NCBI GenBank assembly: GCA_029210225.1
Contig: JARGOJ010000373.1
Span: 1 to 8,028 of the forward strand
Length of the DNA stretch: 8,028 bases
Reading direction: 5' to 3'
From: Planctomycetota bacterium
GTDB lineage: Bacteria; Planctomycetota; J058; JARGOJ01
Positions 1 through 7,770 of the stretch are shown piece after piece. Every line of letters begins with the position of its first letter. Positions within the stretch are counted from its first letter, which is position 1. Below the pieces are notes generated by a model. The model saw only the letters and a program-made list of their open reading frames with translations. It did not search any database and was not told the origin of the DNA. A program made the translations under genes and the position numbers.

Positions 1-960
1 GGCAAAGACGTCGTTGTAGCGCTTTATATCAATTGTTTTTGGGTCAATCACTGAGCCGACAGGTAAGGTCGAGACCTTCAGGCCTGAATCTCTCACAGTC
101 ACAACATTAAAATGATGCAAGAAGCCAAGCTTTGGCATCTCTCTAGAGATGTGCCCCCCAGTGGCTCCCAGGGCGAAGTATTCAATACCGTCTTTCTTAC
201 CAGAATAGAGCATATGGTGAATATGTCCGGCGAAGACGCCGCGAACATTTCCCGCAGCAGCGAGGAGCTTGTGAGCCTCGCTCCAGTTATTCTGCTTGTA
301 GACCTGAGTTAGCCACCGCGGGTGGTGCAGAAAGACCATGACATGCTTGTATTTCTTAGTTTTCACTAAAGTCTGTTGAAGCCAGCCAAGCTGTGCTTTA
401 GACATTTGAATGGAGTTCGGTTTGCGGAAGTTCTTAAACCCTGTTTTTGGATTGCCCTCATCGGTATATAAAACAATGAAAGCCGCGTCTTTATGGGGGA
501 ACCAATACCAAAGTGGTCCAAAGTGTTTCTCATAGTTGGCGTCGTGCTCCCCGGCTTTGCGTCCCGGTCCACGCCAATAAACGTCATGATTTCCAGCGAC
601 GGGATACCAGGGCATTTTTAGCTTACCCATAATCCCCGTGTATTCCTTCATTTGCTTTAACCACGGCTTGGTCGTGTTGTAACCGTTGATCAAATCTCCG
701 ACGGTCATGACCAAGTCGGGGTCAAGCAAATTAGTATCTTTCACCGCAGTCTTCAGTATCTTCAGACCTGACTTGGGTCCCCCGGTCCTATCGCCGTACA
801 CAATGAAGTGCCAGACTCCATCTTCTTTGGTCAGCGGCAGTCTCTTTGCGTTCTTTCTATTCGTATGGACGTGGCCTTTGCCAGGTATTTCCTGAGCCTG
901 CCCTTCAGACGCAAAGGCCAGCGCCCCCAATAAAATGATAGAACCCAGTCTCGCTCTCAT
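1..960 (-). CDS. Exported calcineurin-like metallophosphoesterase (C-terminus cut by window edge)
   Basis: A minus-strand reading frame of 320 codons stays open to the window edge, so the C-terminus is missing. Residues 1-22 look like a Sec signal peptide: two arginines, a hydrophobic core (LGSIILLGALAFA) and a GQA-QE cleavage site, so the enzyme is probably periplasmic or secreted. The metallophosphoesterase motifs appear in order: GDR-TGG (D57), GDL (D89), GNHD (N124-D126), HHP (H212/H213) and GHIHH (H246, H248). The first motif has Arg where many relatives have DxH. A GDRTGG form is, to my knowledge, common in a branch of exported bacterial phosphoesterases related to purple acid phosphatases. 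The substrate cannot be read from the sequence; a phosphomonoester or phosphodiester is likely. An AGGA sits 8 bases before the ATG at 960. The gene lies 50 bp after the preceding ORF on the same strand and is probably last or late in the operon. Confidence 0.88.
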   Translation of the reverse strand, partial: MRARLGSIILLGALAFASEGQAQEIPGKGHVHTNRKNAKRLPLTKEDGVWHFIVYGDRTGGPKSGLKILKTAVKDTNLLDPDLVMTVGDLINGYNTTKPWLKQMKEYTGIMGKLKMPWYPVAGNHDVYWRGPGRKAGEHDANYEKHFGPLWYWFPHKDAAFIVLYTDEGNPKTGFKNFRKPNSIQMSKAQLGWLQQTLVKTKKYKHVMVFLHHPRWLTQVYKQNNWSEAHKLLAAAGNVRGVFAGHIHHMLYSGKKDGIEYFALGATGGHISREMPKLGFLHHFNVVTVRDSGLKVSTLPVGSVIDPKTIDIKRYNDVFA

Positions 961-1010
961 AGAAATCCTCGCTTACAGCTGAACCGCAATCATAAAGAAA
1001 TAAGTCTTGA

Positions 1011-1472
1011 TCAATCTTCAGAGTCGTCGACAACGTTAAGAAAAATCTCAAAGCCGACAACCCGGTCCTGGATCCTCGCCAAGCTGAAATCGTAGTAGCC
1101 CGCTCCCAGCTGAGTCCTATGGAGAAAGGCATGAGGAAACAAGCTCCAATTGAAGGGCGTCTCAACTTTGATTTGACGATCTTTATCAAACAAGCCAATA
1201 AAGCCCGACTCCGTCTTAATCGGCCTTGGATCGAAATCCCAGCTTAGATCTCGGTCAATGTGCTTCATATGCACCGCAGCCATGGTCTCTAACTGCCCCG
1301 CCTTCGGTCCCTCTTCCACATAAGTGACGAGGACCATCCAGCGACCGTTCGCGACCTTCTCAATACATAGATGGTCATCATTGGATTCACTAAATTGTTG
1401 CTGAGGATCCAGGATGACAACGCTTTTTGAAACGACTCGGAAGGCGCCAACGTCAAGTGGTTCTTTAGACAT
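1011..1472 (-). CDS. Hypothetical protein, 153 aa, soluble
   Basis: I do not recognise this protein with confidence. It has no signal peptide, no membrane segment and no cysteine cluster, and it ends in an acidic tail (VVDDSED). The pattern looks beta-rich: a GRWMVLVTY strand at about 43-51, AAVHMKH at about 65-71, ESGFIGLFDKD at about 88-98, and GAGYYDFSLARIQDRVVGFE near 123-142. This order (a Y-strand with EG, then a 'SGxxGxFD' turn, then 'GxGxYDF...G') loosely recalls DUF4241-like proteins, but that is a weak resemblance from memory. The gene starts 29 bp after the dapF stop, with a purine-rich AGAAGAG before the ATG, and ends 50 bp before the exported phosphoesterase. Its spacing and strand make it a co-transcribed member of the uvrB-dapF unit. 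It could be lineage-specific. Confidence 0.75.
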   Translation of the reverse strand: MSKEPLDVGAFRVVSKSVVILDPQQQFSESNDDHLCIEKVANGRWMVLVTYVEEGPKAGQLETMAAVHMKHIDRDLSWDFDPRPIKTESGFIGLFDKDRQIKVETPFNWSLFPHAFLHRTQLGAGYYDFSLARIQDRVVGFEIFLNVVDDSED

Positions 1473-1501
1473 ATCTCTTCTTTCAATTTTGCCGGCTCAC
1501 T

Positions 1502-2353
1502 TTAGAAATCGTAGAGCTGGCCCTCAAAGACTAGGACGGCTGGTCCAGTCATGAATAACTCGGACTGATCATTGGGCCAGGACAGCTCTAAGTCGCCGCC
1601 TTTTAGTTGACAAATCACCGAGCGCTCTGTTCGCTTCGTCACCACAGCCGCGGCCAACGCGGCGCTGGCGCCGGTCCCGCAAGCCATTGTTTCTCCGCTG
1701 CCGCGCTCCCAAACTCTCATACGGATCGCCGAGCGCGAAATCACTTCAATAAACTCAATATTCGCCTTTTGAGGGAAATCGCTGTGACGCTCAAGCTTTG
1801 ACCCAAGCCCGTGGACCATCGAATCGTCAATTTTTGAGTCGGGAAAAATGACAAAGTGGGGATTGCCAAGGTTAACCCCTGTGCCAGTCCAATTTTTGCC
1901 TTCGACCGAGATGACATGGTCAATAGCAGACCCCTCTCCCGGCATGGGAACCGCTGATTTATCAAAGTTCGGGACCCCCATAGAAACCCGCGCTCCCGTC
2001 ACAACAGAGCCTTCAAATACTAACTCAATAGACTTCGTGCCACCGGCTGTTTCAATCGCAAGTTGATTCTTCCGGCAGATACCCAGGTCGTAGGCGAGCT
2101 TCGCGACACATCGAATTCCATTCCCGCACATTTCGCTCTGGGAACCATCGGCGTTGAACATAATCATCTGTGCGTCGCCTCCCGCTTCTGGAGGCGCGAG
2201 CAGGATCAGTCCGTCGGAACCAACGCCAAAGTGACGATTGGAGACACGCCTCGCCAGAGATGCCGCATCCTCAATAGTATGCTCAAAGGTATTGACGTAA
2301 ACATAGTCATTTCCGCAGCCCTGCATTTTGTAAAACGGCAACGATTTTCTCAT
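1502..2353 (-). CDS. dapF: Diaminopimelate epimerase DapF
   Basis: DapF interconverts LL-2,6-diaminopimelate and meso-diaminopimelate in the cytosol. The product is the lysine precursor and the cross-linking residue of Gram-negative peptidoglycan. The enzyme is PLP-independent and uses two cysteines as acid and base; both are here, in MCGNGIRC (C76) and ACGTGAS (C225). Other family landmarks are KMQGCGNDYVYV near the N-terminus, FGVGSDGL, NADGS before the first Cys, and GNPHFVIF. The frame is open to an ATG at 2383 (293 aa). I prefer the ATG at 2353 (283 aa) because it places the first motif and both cysteines close to their usual positions and follows a purine run (AGAGAGGGG). The ATG at 2362 is a third option. 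Only 8-37 bp separate the start from the uvrB stop, so the two genes are almost surely co-transcribed and may be translationally linked. Confidence 0.96.
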   Translation of the reverse strand: MRKSLPFYKMQGCGNDYVYVNTFEHTIEDAASLARRVSNRHFGVGSDGLILLAPPEAGGDAQMIMFNADGSQSEMCGNGIRCVAKLAYDLGICRKNQLAIETAGGTKSIELVFEGSVVTGARVSMGVPNFDKSAVPMPGEGSAIDHVISVEGKNWTGTGVNLGNPHFVIFPDSKIDDSMVHGLGSKLERHSDFPQKANIEFIEVISRSAIRMRVWERGSGETMACGTGASAALAAAVVTKRTERSVICQLKGGDLELSWPNDQSELFMTGPAVLVFEGQLYDF

Positions 2354-2390
2354 TCCCCTCATCCCCTCTCTTTCAAAGTCCATTCACCCA

Positions 2391-4394
<2,004 letters not shown>

Positions 4395-4520
4395 AAGACC
4401 CTCTGCAAACTTCGCCTTTGGCTTCGATAATTCCAGCGGCAGACACCATAACAAAACTCTAACAGGATGCCATCGATCTGCTTTGGGCAGAGGGTGTAAA
4501 TCTGTAAGACAACTAGCCTT

Positions 4521-4546
4521 GATCTCGGACATCATTTTTCGAGATC
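4521..4546 (-). other. 7-bp inverted repeat in the leader between the PP2C gene and uvrB
   Basis: GATCTCG at 4521-4527 is perfectly complementary to CGAGATC at 4540-4546, with a 12-nt loop. The hairpin starts about 20 nt after the stop codon of the FHA-GAF-PP2C gene and lies 127 nt before the uvrB GTG. No run of T follows on either strand, so it is not a standard intrinsic terminator. It could be a processing site, a weak terminator, or chance. A second, smaller stem (TCTGC / GCAGA with a 5-nt loop, 4477-4491) follows in the same leader. Confidence 0.35.
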
Positions 4547-4566
4547 TGGAACGGGTGGAGTTTTGT

Positions 4567-6429
4567 TTAGGTTCTTCGGAATGCAACGATGGTCAAGTCG
4601 TCTTCCTGTTCGACGTCACGACCATGGAAACGGGTGACGGTCTCAAAGAGCGCGTGAACCACTTCGTCTGGGGGTTTCTTGCCAAAGTTTAACACCACTT
4701 GTCCGACCCGATTGATGCCAAACTCTTCTCCGTCCGAGTCCGTCGCTTCCGTGGCTCCATCGGTATAGAGAACCACCATATCCCCGACTTCCATATGAAG
4801 TTTTTTCTCTTCGAGGCGGCCCGTCAAATCGGAGCTCAGACCTAGAACAACTCCTCCCGCCTTCAACTTCTCACAGGTATGAGTTTTTGCTCTATAAATA
4901 ATCAGGTGTTCGTGGCCAGCCCCGGTGTAGTGAATATCGCCGGTCTCTATATCGACGCGAATCAAGACGAAGGAAACGAAGATGCCGGGTTCCAGGTCTT
5001 TGGCAAGTACGCTATTGGCCTCAATCAAGATCTCGTCGGTTTTCTCTTTCAGGGCGGAGAAGGCGTGGAGCAGGCTTCGCATAGAGGAGCCAACTAAGCC
5101 GGCTCCGACCCCCTTCCCAGAAACATCGCCGATGGCGACGAGGAGGTCGTTGAAGGGTTCTTTTCTCACCAGGAAGTCGTAGAGGTCGCCGCCGATCTCT
5201 TTTGCGGGGGAGCTTCGACCGTCCAGCTCCAGGTTAGGGACAATCGGAGCTTTTTTGGGTAGGAGAGAGCGTTGAATTCGGGCGGCGATGGCGAGCTCTT
5301 GCTCCATTCGCTCTTGCTGCCTTGTCGAGGCGAGGAGTTGAGCGTTCCAGACGGCGACGCCGGTGAGGTTTCCGAAGGCTCCGACGATTTCGAGGAGTTC
5401 TTCCTCTTGGCCCATGAAGGTCGCGAGGCGAGGATTGTCGAGGTAGACCACTCCGAGCATCTTATCTCTGACACCAAAGGGCATACAGAGCACCGCATCG
5501 AGGTTGAGGTCAGCGACGCTCTGATATTGATTGTAGTTGTCGTCCTTTTGAGCGCTTTCGGTGAGGATCGGTTTCTTCTGATCGATGGCACGGCGACAGA
5601 TGGTCGTCGAAAGCTGGTAACGCCCTTCTTGCTTGGCGATATTGACGGCTTCGATGTTTCGGGCCACTTCGAGCTTGAAGCTATCGTCATCGCGAAGAAG
5701 TACGAGGAAGGCTCCTCTTGCTGGAACTAACTGCAGCAGCACATCGACGATGGATTCAAGAAGTGTGGTGAGGTCGTGTTCCACACCAATGATTTCGGAG
5801 ATTTCAGCGAGTCTGCGCCAACGTTCTCGGTGGCTCTTAATGGACTTAAACAGTTGAACATTTTCGAAGAGGCTGCTTTTTCCGGCTTCAGTGAGGTCAT
5901 CACTAACGGATATCTTCGGGCTTGGTCCAGTGGGGATGGCGAGGGGCTTTTGCCCTGAGAGCAGAGGTGCGGGAGGTGGCACTTCACCGTTGGGCATGAC
6001 ATTGACCCAAAGGGCCGGATTGATCGCGGGTTTTTGATCGGGGTTCGGGGTTGGAGCGCCGGGAGGCATGGGCTCGTACATCTGGCGACTTTTGACGTTT
6101 ATCTTGGGATCGGACCTGGGCCCATTCAAAGTTGGCGCCGGAGGGATGAAGGTGAGGGTTGAGCTGCCCACGACGATTTGATCGCCTTCCACGAGGACCT
6201 TCTCACTAATGAGCTTACCGTTCACCAGGGTGCCGTTGCGGCTCCCGGAGTCGATGACGGTGTAAACAGGGCCTTCTCCCTTGATTTTGAAGTGATATCT
6301 GGAGACGTTCATATCTCGAAGCCCAATGGTGTTATCAATGGCGCGTCCGACTTTGTTCATTCCGTCTTCGAGGGCCACTTCATAGGGTTTTAGACCGGCC
6401 ACTTCAATTTTCAGTCGACCCCGACTCAT
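4567..6429 (-). CDS. FHA-GAF-PP2C (SpoIIE/RsbU-type) protein serine/threonine phosphatase
   Basis: This is a three-domain cytosolic signalling protein of 620 residues. Residues about 20-95 form an FHA domain with the phosphothreonine-binding landmarks GR (28-29), SRYH (43-46) and SRNGT (63-67). A proline-rich linker (about 96-172) follows. Residues about 215-365 read as a GAF sensor domain (DLTTLLESIVDVLLQLVPARGAF onward, with MLGVVYLDN near 324-332). A short coiled stretch rich in Gln/Glu (about 369-388) leads into the SpoIIE-type PP2C domain (about 382-618): IQRSLLP, GGDLYD (D415), GDVSGKG (D435), TGAGHEHL, YTDG (D557) and EDDLT (D610/D611). The metal-binding aspartates are present, so it is likely active. 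In the RsbU/SpoIIE family such enzymes dephosphorylate anti-sigma-factor antagonists or related regulators, but the target here is unknown. There is no membrane segment. The ATG overlaps the stop of the upstream phosphatase gene as ATGA, with AGGGAG 9 nt upstream. Confidence 0.95.
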   Translation of the reverse strand: MSRGRLKIEVAGLKPYEVALEDGMNKVGRAIDNTIGLRDMNVSRYHFKIKGEGPVYTVIDSGSRNGTLVNGKLISEKVLVEGDQIVVGSSTLTFIPPAPTLNGPRSDPKINVKSRQMYEPMPPGAPTPNPDQKPAINPALWVNVMPNGEVPPPAPLLSGQKPLAIPTGPSPKISVSDDLTEAGKSSLFENVQLFKSIKSHRERWRRLAEISEIIGVEHDLTTLLESIVDVLLQLVPARGAFLVLLRDDDSFKLEVARNIEAVNIAKQEGRYQLSTTICRRAIDQKKPILTESAQKDDNYNQYQSVADLNLDAVLCMPFGVRDKMLGVVYLDNPRLATFMGQEEELLEIVGAFGNLTGVAVWNAQLLASTRQQERMEQELAIAARIQRSLLPKKAPIVPNLELDGRSSPAKEIGGDLYDFLVRKEPFNDLLVAIGDVSGKGVGAGLVGSSMRSLLHAFSALKEKTDEILIEANSVLAKDLEPGIFVSFVLIRVDIETGDIHYTGAGHEHLIIYRAKTHTCEKLKAGGVVLGLSSDLTGRLEEKKLHMEVGDMVVLYTDGATEATDSDGEEFGINRVGQVVLNFGKKPPDEVVHALFETVTRFHGRDVEQEDDLTIVAFRRT

Positions 6430-7493
6430 GCTTCGACGCTCCCTGTGTTTTCTATGGGGTGTAGCAAACGAACTTCAATTCCTGGTCTTAGATTCTCAAG
6501 TGAGTGAATCGGACGAGCAAGATCTATTTCTAAATAAGCCTTCGTCTCTCGACGCAATGCTCCGAACGATGTGCAGAGGATACCTTGTTGTTGGCCAATC
6601 CAGCCGAGGTTATTGACGATTTTGCAGTTGGGGAAATTTGATTGTTCTTCGGTGCCGAGATAGCCGAGCGGTGTGTGGCCGGTGATCATGACATTTGCTT
6701 GGAAGGCTTTGAGAAAAGTGCTGATGTCGTCCAATGTGTAGTCTTTATCGGGGAATCGATGATTCAAGAGCTGGTGAAACGGAGACTGGTAGTATTCTTC
6801 GTGGGTGCCGTCAAAGAGCGTGTCTCTGTCGAGTTCTTGAATGGTCGATACGATCTCTTCTGGGCACGAATAACGCTCTGTTTTGACAGGGCCAGCGTGT
6901 GTGATCACAATTTTTGCGGCGGGTAAAACCGCCAAGATAGGTCCAGAGGAAATGTAATCCAATTCCGTTTGGGTTGCGCGAGTCAGCATATCGTATGGAG
7001 CAATATTATTGCGATAGAGCAATTCACCGAATTGACCGCGATAATCATCTAAGAAGTCACTGAGAATTTTCAAATTCAGAGAGCCATCTTCGTTGTGGCA
7101 GAGCTCAAGAGGAGCAAACTCTTTGTGGAAAGATTCGACGTCTCGTGTGAGGCGAACGACGTGGAAATCGTGGTTTCCTTCGAGGTAAAAGATCTGATTG
7201 GGAAATTCTTGATCGAGCTTCATCAGCACGTTGAGAATCTGGCTATCTCCGTTGTTGGGAACGCTCCGATCGAAGAAGTGGTGGCGAGCGGTATCTGGCA
7301 CGTCACCGGTGATCACGAGGGATATGGCTTCTCCAGCGCGTGCTCGTTCGATGAATTGTGAGCGAGCAAGTAGGGCTTCAAAGTCGCCGATGTTGCCGTG
7401 TAAATCGGAGCAAATAATGGCCGTGCCTTCCTCTGGAAGGTAAGCAACGCGGCCAAGATGTGTCGGTTCAGACCTATTTCCAAGGCTGTTCAT
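6426..7493 (-). CDS. PPP/ApaH-like metallophosphoesterase, cytoplasmic
   Basis: The 355-residue protein carries the full dinuclear-metal phosphoesterase set: SDLHGN (D30, H32), GDVPD (D64), GNHD (N107-D109), THAGP (H199) and TGHTP (H273). The HAG and GHTP forms are typical of the PPP branch (bacterial PrpA/PrpE-type protein phosphatases and ApaH-type diadenosine tetraphosphatases) rather than of the exported phosphoesterases. The LRGNHE signature of classical eukaryotic-type PPP reads LEGNHDFH here, so the substrate could be a phosphoprotein, Ap4A or another nucleotide. There is no signal peptide or membrane segment. A long insert (about 111-185) separates the GNHD and HAG motifs and may be a cap region. 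The gene is first in the minus-strand unit, and its TGA overlaps the ATG of the FHA-GAF-PP2C gene, so the two phosphatases are made together. The Shine-Dalgarno before the ATG at 7493 is weak (TTGAGA). Confidence 0.9.
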   Translation of the reverse strand: MNSLGNRSEPTHLGRVAYLPEEGTAIICSDLHGNIGDFEALLARSQFIERARAGEAISLVITGDVPDTARHHFFDRSVPNNGDSQILNVLMKLDQEFPNQIFYLEGNHDFHVVRLTRDVESFHKEFAPLELCHNEDGSLNLKILSDFLDDYRGQFGELLYRNNIAPYDMLTRATQTELDYISSGPILAVLPAAKIVITHAGPVKTERYSCPEEIVSTIQELDRDTLFDGTHEEYYQSPFHQLLNHRFPDKDYTLDDISTFLKAFQANVMITGHTPLGYLGTEEQSNFPNCKIVNNLGWIGQQQGILCTSFGALRRETKAYLEIDLARPIHSLENLRPGIEVRLLHPIENTGSVEA

Positions 7494-7559
7494 AATCTGG
7501 TCTCAAGTGTCCGGATCTCATTTGAAAATTCATTTTAACAGGGAGGGCTTCGACTTTGT

Positions 7560-7610
7560 TGTCGCAGTGCATTTTGCGTTTTGCGACAGGCGACAAAATG
7601 TCGCGCGACA
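7560..7610. repeat. Cluster of five TGTCGC/GCGACA hexamers (candidate operator)
   Basis: TGTCGC occurs at 7560-7565 and 7599-7604; its complement GCGACA occurs at 7583-7588, 7590-7595 and 7605-7610. The arrangement gives a 12-bp perfect palindrome at 7599-7610 (TGTCGC directly followed by GCGACA), a 6-bp stem with an AAA loop at 7590-7604, and a 7-bp inverted repeat TGTCGCA/TGCGACA at 7560-7566 and 7582-7588. A tandem TTTTGCG pair lies inside at 7572-7585. The cluster lies 67-117 bp upstream of the minus-strand operon start and about 157 bp upstream of comM. That position suits a shared regulator site for the two divergent units, but no regulator is identified here. Confidence 0.5.
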
Positions 7611-7669
7611 ATCGTGGCTCATTTCGCGAAGAATGCAGCTTTAGACGGAGATGTTGGCACGAAAAGTAA

Positions 7670-7686
7670 TTGGCATGGAACGTGCC
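7670..7686 (+). promoter_or_regulatory. Candidate sigma-54 (-24/-12) promoter toward comM
   Basis: TTGGCATG-GAAC-GTGCC aligns to the sigma-54 consensus TTGGCACG-N4-TTGCA with 10 of 13 defined positions matching. The two invariant pairs, GG at 7672-7673 and GC at 7684-7685, have the required 10-nt spacing. Transcription would start near 7697, about 70 bp before the comM ATG, which would put the Shine-Dalgarno of the small ORF at 7689-7694 at or just outside the transcript's 5' end. That placement argues partly against either the promoter or the small ORF. The call is by eye from one site. Confidence 0.35.
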
Positions 7687-7698
7687 TTAGGAGGGTAA

Positions 7699-7770
7699 GT
7701 GATTGTTTTTATCGAGGTCTGGTCTCGCCATTGGATTGGTTTGAGTCTTTATTTTGTGGGGTTGAAATGA
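7699..7770 (+). CDS. Possible 23-codon small ORF / leader peptide coupled to comM
   Basis: AGGAGG (7689-7694), the best Shine-Dalgarno match I noticed in the window, is followed 4 nt later by GTG. The frame reads 23 codons (MIVFIEVWSRHWIGLSLYFV, then GLK) and stops at TGA 7768-7770, which overlaps the comM ATG (7767-7769) as ATGA. This is the classic geometry of translational coupling. The peptide is hydrophobic and aromatic (two Trp, three Phe/Tyr) and could insert in the membrane or simply serve as a leader. Against it: GTG start, short spacer and no known homologue. A TTG at 7703 (13 codons) is an alternative reading. Confidence 0.35.
   Translation: MIVFIEVWSRHWIGLSLYFVGLK

Noticed and set aside
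961..1010. TATGAT-like -10 element before the exported phosphoesterase
   Set aside because: The only TTGATC-like -35 is 14 nt away, too close for a sigma-70 promoter, and the gap is small enough for simple read-through.
4521..4546. Inverted repeat as an intrinsic terminator after the PP2C gene
   Set aside because: No T-run follows the stem on the transcribed strand, so it does not meet the terminator pattern.
4395..4586. N-terminal extension of UvrB from the ATG at 4586
   Set aside because: The extension does not resemble UvrB. The motif spacing from GTG 4394 fits the family within one residue, and that GTG has a Shine-Dalgarno.
5166..5690. 174-codon minus-strand frame overlapping the PP2C gene
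   Set aside because: Ser/Pro/Arg-rich product in a shifted frame of a clearly conserved gene; a shadow.
5272..5730. 152-codon open frame on the plus strand within the FHA-GAF-PP2C gene
   Set aside because: It lies wholly opposite well-conserved GAF and PP2C coding sequence, and its acidic low-complexity product is what antisense of that sequence yields. No Shine-Dalgarno or family resemblance.
7496..7726. 9-bp direct repeat TCTGGTCTC at 7496-7504 and 7718-7726
   Set aside because: A 9-mer pair in about 230 bp is plausible by chance and no further structure surrounds it.
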